From Flavobacterium sediminilitoris (GTDB lineage: Bacteria; Bacteroidota; Bacteroidia; Flavobacteriales; Flavobacteriaceae): 64,000 bases of DNA. Of the stretch, positions 25,433 to 34,038 are shown in pieces. A program made the position numbers and the translations under genes. The notes beneath the pieces were generated by a model that was not told where the DNA came from, did not search any database, and saw only the letters and a list, made by a program, of their open reading frames with translations. Location: contig NZ_CP090145.1 in assembly GCF_023008245.1 (NCBI RefSeq), positions 1,426,001-1,490,000 of the forward strand, in the 5' to 3' direction. Position 1 is the first letter of the stretch. Every line of letters starts with the position of its first letter.

Positions 25433-28378
25433 ATGATACAAAAAATACTTAAAATGTGTTTTTTTATTCTTTTTGCATCATTTTCTTTCGCTCAAACAAA
25501 AGATGATATTCCTAAAATTATAAAAAAATATGATATTGAAAAAATTAAAATCAGGTCTGTTTTCTTTGAAAAGTTAGAAAAGCAAGAAAAAGAAGAAGCA
25601 ATTAAAGTTGCTAAAATAGAAGGATGGCCAATAATTGTTGAGAAAGTTGATGGTACTTTTGAGGAGTTAATGAAATTAACACCTGATGGATATCCGGTTT
25701 ATTATTCAAACACAAATGTTAATGCAGCAAAATCTACTAGAGCGAATCATTTAAATAGTGGAGGGAGTTTGGGGTTGAATTTGAATGGACAAGGAATGGT
25801 AGCAAGAGTTTGGGATGGAGGAACTGTTAGACGGACTCATAGTTTATTTGAAAATAGAGTTATAACGGTTGATGATGCTACAGGAACAACATATAGTCCT
25901 CATGCAACACACGTAACAGGAACTGTAATTGCGTCTGATGCTTCAGCTACAGCAAAAGGAATGGCTTTTCAGGCTACAGCAAGAACATTTAATTGGACAA
26001 ATGATGAGAGTGAGGCAGCAAATGAAGCATTAGGAGGAATGTTAATATCTAATCATTCATACGGAATTCCTGTAACTAGTTCTACAGGAACAGTTCAGCC
26101 AGCATGGTATATTGGAGCATATACTTCAGGATCTAGAAATTGGGATGAAATAGCTTATTTAGCACCATATTTTTTGCCAGTAATGTCTGCTGGGAATGAA
26201 GGAAATAATAATGATAATGTGAACCCGATAGCTTTTGGTTTTGATAAGTTAACAGGAGATAAAACATCTAAAAATAGTTTGATTGTTGCTAACGGTAGAG
26301 ACGCTAATGTTTCAGTTGATGGAACTTTAATTAGTGTACAGATTAATTCTTCTAGTAGTCAAGGTCCTACTGATGATAGAAGAATAAAACCAGACATTAC
26401 AGGTAATGGAACAGCGTTAACATCTACAGATAGTTCAAGCGATATAGCTACTTCTTCTAGAACAGGAACATCTATGGCAAGTCCTAATGTAGCAGGTACT
26501 TTGCTGTTATTACAACAACATAATAGAAATATAACGAATAATTTTTTAAAAGCAGCTACATTAAAAGGATTGGCTTGCCATACTGCTGCTGATGCTGGGA
26601 ATGTGGGGCCAGATGCAAATTTTGGTTGGGGATTATTAAATGCTAAAAAAGCAGCTGAAGTATTGACGAATAATGGTTTGGATTCATGGGTTTCGGAAGA
26701 AAATTTATTGCAAGGACAAACATTTTCTAAGACAGTTATATCTGATGGTGTAAACCCTTTAATAGCTTCAATTACTTGGACTGATCTACCTGGAGAAGCA
26801 AATAATGGTAATCGTCCAGATAATGATCCTACTCCTGCATTAGTAAATAATTTAGATATTAAAATCACGAAAGATGGAGTAATATATTATCCTTGGAAAC
26901 TGCAAAATAATCCAAATGATTTAGCAATTAGAAGTGAAGATAATGATGTTGATAATGTAGAACAAATTAAAATTGATGCTCCTGTTGCTGGTGAGTATCA
27001 AATAACAATAACGCATAAAGGAAATTTAGTTAATAATAACCAAGACTTTTCATTAGTTATTACAGGTATATCATCAAATTTTTCATTAATATCTAAGTCA
27101 GATGATTTAACGGTTTGTGATAATTCGGATGCTGTTTACTTGTTTGATTATAAGCAGAATGGAACAGGAACAACAATGTTTTCCGCAGTCGATTTACCAA
27201 ATGGAGCAATTGCTACTTTTAATCCAGCTAGTCTTAGTACGAATGGAGTAGTTACTATGACTATATCAGGACTTGTTAATGTTGTTCCTGATGAATATAG
27301 AATAGGTGTTTTAGGAGATAACGGGTTTGAGACAGAAGCAAGGTATAAAACATTGGAGATCTACTCTGCGGTTTTTCAACCTATTGTTTTAAATTCGCCT
27401 TCAAATTCACAAAACACTCTTGCTCCTTCATTAGTATTAGAATGGGAAGGTAACAATAATGCAGAATCTTATAATTTAGAGGTTTCAACATCGTCTAATT
27501 TTGCAACATTACTTGTTAATGAAGTAGTATCTGTTACAAATTATTTGTTGGAAGGTTTAAATGAAGAAACAACCTATTATTGGAGAGTAATTCCTTCCAA
27601 TAGATGTGGAATTGGTTCTAATACTAATGCAAATGTTTTTAACTTTAAAACAGGGAAATTGATATGTGGATTTTCATTTATAGCAAATGATTTTTCAGAT
27701 GCAGTAATAGCTACTGTGGCAAATAGCTCTGCTTCAGTTCCAATTGAAGTTACAGGAGGATTATTGATAGGCGATATTAATGTTGATTTGGATATTTCAC
27801 ATACCTATGTTCAAGATGCAACTTATTATTTAGAAGGACCTGCTTCAATAGGAAGTCCGGTAATTACGTTGTTTAGTCAACCATGCGGAAGTGGCAACGA
27901 TATTAATTGTACACTAGATGATTCAGGTACGGATTTAACATGTAACCAATCTGATCCAACAATAACAGGTATTGTGAGGCCTTATGAAACTTTAAGTGAA
28001 TTAAATGGACTAAGTGCTGATGGTACTTGGATATTAAGAGTAGAAGATCCGTTTAATGGAGATGGAGGAAGTATTAATGGCGTAACATTGTCTTTTTGTA
28101 ATTTAGAAGAATCTTTAAATATAAGAAAGAATATTTTATCAGATATTAATATATATCCTAATCCTGCAAAAAATAGTATTAATGTTGATTTGAATAATTC
28201 TTTGGAAGGAGAAACAAATTTTGCATTATATGATATCCAAGGGCGATTGATGTTGAAAAATAAATCTTCTGATATCAATATTATATTAAGTGTTGAGACA
28301 TTAATAGATGGAGTTTATTTCTTAACTCTTGAGAATGGAGATAATAAAACAACAAGAAAAATTATTATAAAGAAGTAA
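25433..28378 (+). CDS. Second secreted subtilisin-family (S8) protease with P domain and T9SS sorting domain
   Basis: A predicted secreted protease of 981 residues. The ATG at 25433 is chosen because it starts directly on a signal peptide (MIQKILKMCFFILFASFSFAQ). The longer frame begins at a TTG at 25394 and puts an unlikely 13-residue extension before it. The S8 domain has Asp128 (VWDGG), His160 (PHATHVTGT) and Ser347 (GTSMASPN). Then follow a beta-sandwich region, an Fn3-like domain (about 645-745), a proprotein-convertase P domain (about 750-900; SADGTWILRVEDPFNGDGG) and a T9SS type A tail (IYPNPAKN, terminal IIIKK). The catalytic part closely resembles the protease at 3955, but that copy has Fn3 plus GEVED instead of the P domain. 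Confidence 0.93.
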   Translation: MIQKILKMCFFILFASFSFAQTKDDIPKIIKKYDIEKIKIRSVFFEKLEKQEKEEAIKVAKIEGWPIIVEKVDGTFEELMKLTPDGYPVYYSNTNVNAAKSTRANHLNSGGSLGLNLNGQGMVARVWDGGTVRRTHSLFENRVITVDDATGTTYSPHATHVTGTVIASDASATAKGMAFQATARTFNWTNDESEAANEALGGMLISNHSYGIPVTSSTGTVQPAWYIGAYTSGSRNWDEIAYLAPYFLPVMSAGNEGNNNDNVNPIAFGFDKLTGDKTSKNSLIVANGRDANVSVDGTLISVQINSSSSQGPTDDRRIKPDITGNGTALTSTDSSSDIATSSRTGTSMASPNVAGTLLLLQQHNRNITNNFLKAATLKGLACHTAADAGNVGPDANFGWGLLNAKKAAEVLTNNGLDSWVSEENLLQGQTFSKTVISDGVNPLIASITWTDLPGEANNGNRPDNDPTPALVNNLDIKITKDGVIYYPWKLQNNPNDLAIRSEDNDVDNVEQIKIDAPVAGEYQITITHKGNLVNNNQDFSLVITGISSNFSLISKSDDLTVCDNSDAVYLFDYKQNGTGTTMFSAVDLPNGAIATFNPASLSTNGVVTMTISGLVNVVPDEYRIGVLGDNGFETEARYKTLEIYSAVFQPIVLNSPSNSQNTLAPSLVLEWEGNNNAESYNLEVSTSSNFATLLVNEVVSVTNYLLEGLNEETTYYWRVIPSNRCGIGSNTNANVFNFKTGKLICGFSFIANDFSDAVIATVANSSASVPIEVTGGLLIGDINVDLDISHTYVQDATYYLEGPASIGSPVITLFSQPCGSGNDINCTLDDSGTDLTCNQSDPTITGIVRPYETLSELNGLSADGTWILRVEDPFNGDGGSINGVTLSFCNLEESLNIRKNILSDINIYPNPAKNSINVDLNNSLEGETNFALYDIQGRLMLKNKSSDINIILSVETLIDGVYFLTLENGDNKTTRKIIIKK

Positions 28379-28388
28379 TTTACATTTA

Positions 28389-28437
28389 ATTCATGTATAA
28401 AAAAAGGACTTTTAAAGTCCTTTTTTTATACATGAAT
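28389..28437. terminator. Long perfect inverted repeat, bidirectional terminator
   Basis: A perfect 24-bp inverted repeat around one central base, containing AAAAAAAGGACTTT and its complement. It lies between the convergent subtilase and exonuclease genes, and each strand ends its GC core with seven T. The right arm covers the last codons and stop of the exonuclease gene. Confidence 0.85.
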
Positions 28438-29139
28438 AATTTCTTCATCAATTAATAATTCTTCTCTACGAAATCGAAGAAAAATTTGAGCAACAGCAAT
28501 TACATCTTTTTCGCAATATGTAATAATGCGATCTATATCTTTTTCTACATAAAAAACATAAGCTACTTCACTACCATCAATGTCGTCTTTTGGAGAAGGA
28601 ACACCTAAAATTTTTGTCAATAGTTTTAATGAGGTAAAATGCTTATAGTCTCCAAATTTCCATAATTCTAATGTGTCTAAATGAGCTACTTCCCAAGGTT
28701 TTTTCCCAAAAAGATTTAATTTATCAGGTAAAGCAACACTGTTTATAATCATTCTTCGAGCAATAAATGGAATGTCAAATTCTTTGGCATTATGACCACA
28801 TATAACATGTTGAGGTTGATTAAAGTGATTATTTAGTAAATTAGAGAAATCTTGTAGTATTTTCTTTTCTTCTCCCCAAAAACTAGTAACTCTAAAATTT
28901 CTTATATCGGCTTTATTTGTAAAATAACCGACAGAAATAGTAATAATTTTTCCAAACTCAGCCCAAATTCCTGCTCTTTCATAAAAATCTTCAGCAGTTA
29001 CTTCATCTTTTCGTTGGTATTGTGTTTTATGTTCCCATAGCTTCTTAGCTTCTTCGTCCAAACCTAAATAATTATCATATTCAGGAACTGTTTCTATATC
29101 TAAAAAGAGAATATTATTGAGGTTTATTTTTTCAATCAT
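28426..29139 (-). CDS. PolB-like 3'-5' exonuclease (DnaQ/RNase H-like fold)
   Basis: A 237-residue stand-alone exonuclease domain of the type called predicted 3'-5' exonuclease related to PolB. The metal-binding acids are visible: FLDIETVPE (Asp14, Glu16), ExoII as GHNAKEFDIPF (about 115-125) and ExoIII as YCEKDVIAV (about 208-216). It probably trims DNA 3' ends in repair, though no role has been fixed for this family in Bacteroidota. Its 3' end overlaps the terminator hairpin. The serine hydrolase gene lies 17 bases upstream on the same strand, so the two may be cotranscribed. Confidence 0.85.
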   Translation of the reverse strand: MIEKINLNNILFLDIETVPEYDNYLGLDEEAKKLWEHKTQYQRKDEVTAEDFYERAGIWAEFGKIITISVGYFTNKADIRNFRVTSFWGEEKKILQDFSNLLNNHFNQPQHVICGHNAKEFDIPFIARRMIINSVALPDKLNLFGKKPWEVAHLDTLELWKFGDYKHFTSLKLLTKILGVPSPKDDIDGSEVAYVFYVEKDIDRIITYCEKDVIAVAQIFLRFRREELLIDEEIIHV

Positions 29140-29156
29140 GAATAATTTCTTTAAAT

Positions 29157-30323
29157 CTAATTTTGATTCTTTCTTTGATTTAACATTTTATAAGCTTCTT
29201 GTACATAAGTATACAAATCATTACTATGTGGGTCGGTTTCCGTCTGTAATCCTTTAATGTGACCTAAACGAACAATAATTAGTTTGTCTTCTGGGATAAC
29301 AATAACAAATTGTCCTAAATGACCACGCATATAATAAAGGTTTTTATCGTTAATTTTATTTAGCCACCAGCCATAACCATATTCAGAACTTTCAGGGAAA
29401 CGAGGTGTAATGCATTTTTGAACAAAAGTGGAATCTAATAATTGCTTTCCGTTCCAGTTTCCATTGTTTAAATAGAGTTTACCAAAACGAGCAAAATCTC
29501 TAGCATTACTAGCAATACAGCAATATGCTTTTTCAATACCATCATTCTCATGGTCTAATTGCCACAAAGCTTCATTTTCAGATCCCATAGGTTGCCAAAA
29601 ATGTTTTGAAACATAATCAGAAACATATTCCCCAGTTGCTTTTTCAATACACATGGCTAATAGTTGAGTTGATCCGCTTAAATATTTAAATGATTGTCCA
29701 GGTTTCTCATTAATTTCTAACCCTAGAATTACTTTTTTTAAATCATCATCAAAATAAGCTCTAGTAACAATTGAAAATGGGCTATAATATTTTTCATCCC
29801 AACTTAATCCTGAAGCCATAGAAGATAAGTCACCAACTGTTACTTCTTTTGCGAATTTTCCTTTCAATTCTGGAAAAAAATCAACAACTTTTTGATCTAA
29901 ATTTTTTATTTTCCCTTCCATGATAGCTTTTCCTAATGCCATTGTAATGACACTTTTTGCCATTGAAAAAGAGTTGGATTTGGAATCTTTAGTATATCCA
30001 TCAAAATAACTTTCATGAAAAATACTATCGTTTTGTATAATTAAAAAAGAAGCGGTTTTGAGTTCTTTATGCGTTTTTTCTAGTGTTTCTGTAGCAGGTA
30101 TTGTATTGTAATCTTTAGTAATATTCCATGGTTGGGCAGCTCCTTTTTTTATTTCTCTATTAGGAAAATGAGTATAATCTTCTAAGAATGCAGTTGTGTA
30201 ACCTCTAAAATAAATTGTTCGTACGGCTCTTAATAAATAATCTACATCGAAAATATACATTAATATGATAATGGAAACTATTATAATAGATAACCATTTG
30301 AAGAATTGTTTTAAAAATTTCAT
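29157..30323 (-). CDS. Membrane-anchored serine hydrolase of the class C beta-lactamase/DD-peptidase family
   Basis: A predicted membrane-anchored hydrolase facing the periplasm. The start is placed at the ATG at 30323, giving 388 residues; the frame extends to 30365 but the extra 14 residues are unlikely. A single membrane helix lies at about 8-26 (WLSIIIVSIIILMYIF). The beta-lactamase-like domain has the nucleophile motif SMAK (Ser120, Lys123) and the tyrosine motif YLSG (about 228). GHLGQF near the end takes the place of the usual KTG-like triad (HxG). The family includes esterases, peptidases and lactamase-like enzymes, so the substrate is open. It lies 58 bases from the alkyltransferase gene upstream and 17 bases before the exonuclease gene. 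Confidence 0.85.
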   Translation of the reverse strand: MKFLKQFFKWLSIIIVSIIILMYIFDVDYLLRAVRTIYFRGYTTAFLEDYTHFPNREIKKGAAQPWNITKDYNTIPATETLEKTHKELKTASFLIIQNDSIFHESYFDGYTKDSKSNSFSMAKSVITMALGKAIMEGKIKNLDQKVVDFFPELKGKFAKEVTVGDLSSMASGLSWDEKYYSPFSIVTRAYFDDDLKKVILGLEINEKPGQSFKYLSGSTQLLAMCIEKATGEYVSDYVSKHFWQPMGSENEALWQLDHENDGIEKAYCCIASNARDFARFGKLYLNNGNWNGKQLLDSTFVQKCITPRFPESSEYGYGWWLNKINDKNLYYMRGHLGQFVIVIPEDKLIIVRLGHIKGLQTETDPHSNDLYTYVQEAYKMLNQRKNQN

Positions 30324-30381
30324 AAGACACTTATATGTTTGTGACATAAAAGTAACAAAAAACATTGGTCGTTTAAAATTT

Positions 30382-30852
30382 TTAGAAAAGACTTTGTTGT
30401 TTTATAGGGTTTTCATGATCTAGAAGCCATTTTTTCCGCCATAAACCGCCAGCATAACCAGTGAGAGAACCATCAGATCCAATAACACGATGGCATGGAA
30501 CAACAATCCAAAGAGGGTTTTTTCCATTTGCTGATGCAACAGCTCTAATTGCTTTTACGTCTCCTAATTGTTTAGATAGTTCTAAATATGAAATGGTTTT
30601 ACCATGAGGAATATTTAATAATAACTTCCATACTTTTTGTTGAAAATCAGTTCCTTTTGGGTTCAATGTGAAGGTGAAATGAGTGCGATTACCTTCAAAG
30701 TATTCATTTAATTGTTTTACTGCTTCTTTAAGTTCAAGAGGGATATTTTTTGTAATTTCTCCTTCTTGTAAAATTGAAATAACTGAAATGCCTTCCTCAT
30801 CTCCTTTTATTTTTGCAGTTCCTAAAGGTGTATTTATAAAAACGGTTTCCAT
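30382..30852 (-). CDS. ogt: Methylated-DNA-[protein]-cysteine S-methyltransferase
   Basis: Suicide repair enzyme that takes the alkyl group from O6-alkylguanine or O4-alkylthymine onto its own cysteine. The 156 residues carry the active-site motif VVPCHRVIG (Cys120) and the helix-turn-helix segment with the arginine finger (AIRAVASANGKNP, about 101-113). It is full length for the single-domain Ogt type, with no fused AdaA domain. It lies between a DUF1573 gene upstream (separated by a terminator) and the serine hydrolase downstream. Confidence 0.94.
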   Translation of the reverse strand: METVFINTPLGTAKIKGDEEGISVISILQEGEITKNIPLELKEAVKQLNEYFEGNRTHFTFTLNPKGTDFQQKVWKLLLNIPHGKTISYLELSKQLGDVKAIRAVASANGKNPLWIVVPCHRVIGSDGSLTGYAGGLWRKKWLLDHENPIKQQSLF

Positions 30853-30864
30853 TTTATAAAGATA

Positions 30865-30895
30865 AAAAAAACCATCTTAATAAAAAGATGGTTTC
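30865..30895 (-). terminator. Intrinsic terminator after the DUF1573 gene
   Basis: AAACCATCTT and AAGATGGTTT form a perfect 10-bp stem with a six-base loop. Read on the minus strand it runs into a T tract, so it ends the DUF1573 transcript before the ogt gene. Confidence 0.8.
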
Positions 30896-30928
30896 TTAAA
30901 AGTAAGATATAAAAAAATTGTTGTTTTA

Positions 30929-31378
30929 TTATTTAAACATTACTGATTTTCCTTCTTTAGCGTTTTCAGCAATTACTTTTCCTTTAATGATTAAAACTTT
31001 TGGAGCTGCTCCTTCTTCACTAGTAGTTACAGTCACTGTTTTATGAAAATTTCCAGGAGATGCAGCATTGTATGTAGCTGTAACTGTTCCTTTTTCACCT
31101 GGCTTAACAGGTGTTTTAGTGTAATTTGTAGCAGTACATCCACAAGAAGGCTTTACATTTGTTACTAAAATAGTTTCATTAGTAGTATTTGTAAATGTAA
31201 ATTCATATGATACTGGCTTACCTTTTTCAATATCTCCAAATTCATGTGTTTCAGCAGCCCATTTGATTGCAGAAGTTTTTGTTTGTGCAATAGTTGAAGG
31301 TGCTTTAGTTACTGCTGATTGAGCAAATGATATTGTTGAGATGAATAATGCAACAATTGATAATTTAATAGTTTTCAT
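30929..31378 (-). CDS. DUF1573 domain secreted protein
   Basis: A 149-residue exported protein. A signal peptide ends after residue 19 (ISFAQ). The rest is a DUF1573 immunoglobulin-like domain: HEFGDIEKGKPVSYEFTF, then the hallmark VKPSCGCTATNYTKTPVKPGE (two Cys, about 83-85) and a GNFHKTVTV strand. The family is very common in Bacteroidota and its function is not known; the resemblance to ASPM/SPD-2 and HYDIN-type Ig domains suggests protein binding. It is transcribed divergently from the histidine kinase operon, over a region with TGTTAA repeats. Confidence 0.9.
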   Translation of the reverse strand: MKTIKLSIVALFISTISFAQSAVTKAPSTIAQTKTSAIKWAAETHEFGDIEKGKPVSYEFTFTNTTNETILVTNVKPSCGCTATNYTKTPVKPGEKGTVTATYNAASPGNFHKTVTVTTSEEGAAPKVLIIKGKVIAENAKEGKSVMFK

Positions 31379-31412
31379 ATGTTTGAATTTTTATTTTAAT
31401 AATTTTGTTCTA

Positions 31413-31420
31413 CAAAGTTA
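31413..31420 (-). promoter_or_regulatory. -7 promoter element of the DUF1573 gene
   Basis: Read on the minus strand this is TAACTTTG, an exact TAnnTTTG, 35 bases before the ATG at 31378. No convincing -33 box at normal distance. Confidence 0.5.
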
Positions 31421-31440
31421 AAAAGGAATGCTGATTTTGT

Positions 31441-31480
31441 TGTTAATCAATCCATAATGATTGTTAACGACATGTTAACA
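31441..31480. promoter_or_regulatory. Helically phased TGTTAA boxes, candidate response-regulator site
   Basis: TGTTAAT at 31441, TGTTAAC at 31462 and TGTTAAC at 31473 are spaced 21 and 11 bp, close to two and one helical turns. The last two also form the dyad TGTTAAC-N5-GTTAACA. They lie between the divergent DUF1573 and kinase genes. Binding by the adjacent OmpR-type regulator is inferred only. Confidence 0.45.
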
Positions 31481-31558
31481 GAAGATGTGGAACAATAATT
31501 TCTTGTAATATTATATGATAATTGAAGATGTTGAGAAAGAAACTAATCCATTTTATAA

Positions 31559-32827
31559 ATGAAATTAAGTAGATTTAATATTGTAATATTTATAGGTTTT
31601 TTTGCTATTCTAGGAGTGATTATAATGCAGTTTTTTTTACTTAACCAAGCATATTCATTTGAAAAAAAGGAAGTAGAAAGTAAGATACATTATGCTTTGC
31701 GTGATGTAGTTGAAAGAATTTATATTGATAATAATTCAGAGTTAATAGTTAGTAATCAAATAAAGAAAATAGCACATAATTATTATGTTGTAAATGTAAA
31801 TGATGTGTTTGAAAATAATATTTTAGAATTTTATTTAAAAAAAGAATTCAATAGAGTAAATCTAGATTTAGATTTTGAATATGCAATATATGATTGTGGA
31901 TCAAATAATATGGTGTATGGTAATTATATTGATGCAGATGGAGATACAAGTAAAAAATGTGAAGATTGTTTTACTAAAAATCATGATTTAATATATTATT
32001 TTGCAATTCGGTTTCCTACATTAAAGCAAAATTATTTCAGTAGTTTAAAACAATATTGGATATATACGGTAGTTTTGTTTATTGTACTTATAATATATGT
32101 TTATTCGGTCTTATTAATGTTAAAGCAAAAAAGATATACTGTTTTGCAAAATGATTTTATCAATAATATGACACATGAGTTTAAAACACCATTAGCTTCC
32201 ATTTTAATTGCATCAAATTATGCTAATTCTCAAGATGAAATTAAAAAAAGTCCAAAACTCTCAAAATATATAGAAATAATAATCAATCAGAGTAAAAAAT
32301 TAAATCAGCATATTGAGCAAATTTTATCATTAGCAAAAACGGATAGTCATAATATTCAATTAAATAAGACTAAAGTTGAGTTAAGCAACATTGTGAAATT
32401 AATAAAAGAAAACATTCTTTTAAAGTATTCAAGAGAAATTACTTTTACATTGTTGTTCCCGAAAAAATATACAGTTTTGGCAGATGAATTTCATTTTTAT
32501 AATATTTTATATAATATTGTGGATAACGCTATAAAATATACTAAAGGAAATCCAGATGTAACTATGATGATTAATGATAATGTAAAATATGTTACTTTAT
32601 CTATTTCAGATAATGGAGATGGTGTATCTGAAAAAGACTTGCCATTTATTTTTGATAAATTTTATAGAGTAGAAAGAAAAGATAGCAAAGAAATAGAAGG
32701 CTTTGGGATAGGATTAGCTTATGTGAAGAAAATTTGCCAATTACACAATTGGAAAATAAGTGCAAGTTCTACAGAAACAGGTTTAACCATTTCAATACAA
32801 ATACCTAAAACGGATATCTATGAATAA
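31559..32827 (+). CDS. Membrane sensor histidine kinase
   Basis: A 422-residue sensor kinase. Membrane helices lie at about 7-27 and 167-188 around a periplasmic domain of about 140 residues with no recognised fold; it contains a CGSNNM and a CEDC cysteine pair. HisKA follows with the phosphorylated His206 (NNMTHEFKTP). HATPase has the N box NIVDNAIKYTKG, the G1 box DNGDG, the F box FIFDKFYR and the G2 box GFGIGLA. All catalytic boxes are present. It overlaps the response regulator gene by eight bases, a coupled pair. The stimulus is unknown; the two periplasmic cysteine sites might bind metal or sense redox state. Confidence 0.93.
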   Translation: MKLSRFNIVIFIGFFAILGVIIMQFFLLNQAYSFEKKEVESKIHYALRDVVERIYIDNNSELIVSNQIKKIAHNYYVVNVNDVFENNILEFYLKKEFNRVNLDLDFEYAIYDCGSNNMVYGNYIDADGDTSKKCEDCFTKNHDLIYYFAIRFPTLKQNYFSSLKQYWIYTVVLFIVLIIYVYSVLLMLKQKRYTVLQNDFINNMTHEFKTPLASILIASNYANSQDEIKKSPKLSKYIEIIINQSKKLNQHIEQILSLAKTDSHNIQLNKTKVELSNIVKLIKENILLKYSREITFTLLFPKKYTVLADEFHFYNILYNIVDNAIKYTKGNPDVTMMINDNVKYVTLSISDNGDGVSEKDLPFIFDKFYRVERKDSKEIEGFGIGLAYVKKICQLHNWKISASSTETGLTISIQIPKTDIYE

Positions 32828-33503
32828 GAAACGTATTTTATATGTTGAGGATGATGAAACATTGGCTTTTTTAACATCAGATAATTTAGAACAATATTTT
32901 GACGTGGTTCATTGTAATAATGGAGCTATAGCTTTTGAATTATTTTGTAAAGAAAGTTTTGATTTATGTGTTTTAGATATTATGCTTCCAGATATGGATG
33001 GTTTTGAAATTGCCACAGAAATTAGAAAAAGAGACGAGGAGATTCCTATTATTTTTCTTTCTGCAAAGACAATGAAAGAAGATAAACTTAAAGGATTAAG
33101 ATTAGGCGCTGATGATTATTTGGTTAAGCCATATTCAATTGAAGAGCTTATACTTAAAATTGAAATTTTTCTTCATAGAAGTCAAAAAACAATAGAAAAA
33201 AACAATAAAAGCTATACAATAGGTTCTTATGTGTTTGAATTTGAAAATTATTTATTAAGAAATGATAAAGAAGAACTAACACTAACAGAAAGAGAATCTG
33301 CACTTTTGAAACTTTTTTTAGATAATGTTAATACCGTTTTAAAAAGAGAAAAAATTCTGACTTCATTATGGGGAAATGATGATTATTTTTCAGGAAGAAG
33401 CTTAGATGTATTTATTTCTAGATTGCGAAAAATTTTAAAAGAGGAAGAGAAAGTGAAAATTGAAAATATACCTAGAATTGGCTTTAAAATGGTTATTGAT
33501 TAA
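32820..33503 (+). CDS. OmpR-family response regulator
   Basis: A 227-residue partner of the kinase just upstream, with which it overlaps by eight bases. The receiver has the acidic pair Asp11-Asp12, the phosphoacceptor Asp53 (VLDIMLPDMDG), Thr/Ser at LSAKT and Lys at YLVKPYS. The winged-helix DNA-binding domain (about 135-227) has LTERESALLKLFLDN and SLDVFISRLRKIL. The protein resembles RprY/CpxR-type Bacteroidota regulators. Its stop codon overlaps the stop of the convergent cytochrome gene by four bases. Likely targets include its own promoter region, where TGTTAA boxes lie. Confidence 0.94.
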   Translation: MNKKRILYVEDDETLAFLTSDNLEQYFDVVHCNNGAIAFELFCKESFDLCVLDIMLPDMDGFEIATEIRKRDEEIPIIFLSAKTMKEDKLKGLRLGADDYLVKPYSIEELILKIEIFLHRSQKTIEKNNKSYTIGSYVFEFENYLLRNDKEELTLTERESALLKLFLDNVNTVLKREKILTSLWGNDDYFSGRSLDVFISRLRKILKEEEKVKIENIPRIGFKMVID

Positions 33504-33889
33504 TCGGCAAAGCTAAGCATGTAAGCTTCTAAAGCTTTTAGCTCTTCTTCCGACATTTTTTTGGTAATAGAGAAATTTGTCTTCATTACTTCATATTGAT
33601 TTTTGTCTACAATAGGTTCGCTCTCTTCTTTTAGGAAAGCAATAATGTTGCCATTTGATTTTTTATAAATTGTAGCAATCTCTTTAATGCTAGGGCCAAT
33701 AACTTTTGAAGTAGGTTTATGACAAGCAATACAAGTGCCTTTTCCTTCAAAAAGGTCTTTCCCTTTTAAAGTTAAATCAGTATCTACTATTTGAGTGTTT
33801 TTTTCTGTAGAATTTGTCTCAGCTTTATTTCCACAATTATAAAGAGTGATTGTGAAAAATATAAATATAAAAAACTTCATTTGTTTCAT
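33500..33889 (-). CDS. Lipoprotein c-type cytochrome
   Basis: A 129-residue protein with a lipoprotein signal (lipobox LYNC, Cys19) and one haem-binding motif CIACH (Cys53, Cys56, His57), followed by GPSIKEIA and a C-terminal Met-containing stretch (VMKTNFSITKKM) that supplies the axial Met in class I cytochromes. The C-terminal helix SEEELKALEAYMLSF is typical. It should be a small membrane-anchored periplasmic electron carrier; its partners are not nearby. Stop overlaps the convergent response regulator by four bases. Confidence 0.9.
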   Translation of the reverse strand: MKQMKFFIFIFFTITLYNCGNKAETNSTEKNTQIVDTDLTLKGKDLFEGKGTCIACHKPTSKVIGPSIKEIATIYKKSNGNIIAFLKEESEPIVDKNQYEVMKTNFSITKKMSEEELKALEAYMLSFAD

Positions 33890-33914
33890 AGTAAATTCTT
33901 TTAAGAAAGATTGT

Positions 33915-33922
33915 CAAAGATA
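33915..33922 (-). promoter_or_regulatory. -7 promoter element of the cytochrome gene
   Basis: Minus-strand TATCTTTG, an exact TAnnTTTG, 26 bases before the ATG at 33889. A CAAA (minus TTTG) at 33947 is a little too far to be a standard -33 box. Confidence 0.5.
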
Positions 33923-34003
33923 AAAAGGAAAGACGATATATTTCTTCAAAATTTCAAACTGTTTTATGTTTTTTCAATTGTTAATAAAATTTGTTAATAA
34001 TTT

Positions 34004-34033
34004 TTTGAGAAGTCTATTGATTGCTTAACTTTG
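34004..34033 (+). promoter_or_regulatory. Promoter TTTG-N18-TAACTTTG of the HU/SPOR gene
   Basis: TTTG at 34004-34007 and TAACTTTG at 34026-34033 with an 18-base spacer match the consensus. The expected start of transcription falls at about 34038-34041, which places it at the ATG codons 34039 and 34042. This shows that an in-frame TTG at 34021 is not the start, and suggests a leaderless or nearly leaderless message. Confidence 0.7.
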
Positions 34034-34038
34034 TGTTT

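Noticed and set aside
26359..26868. 169-codon minus-strand frame within the second subtilase
   Set aside because: It is the antisense of the protease catalytic region. The S8 motifs on the plus strand account for the sequence.
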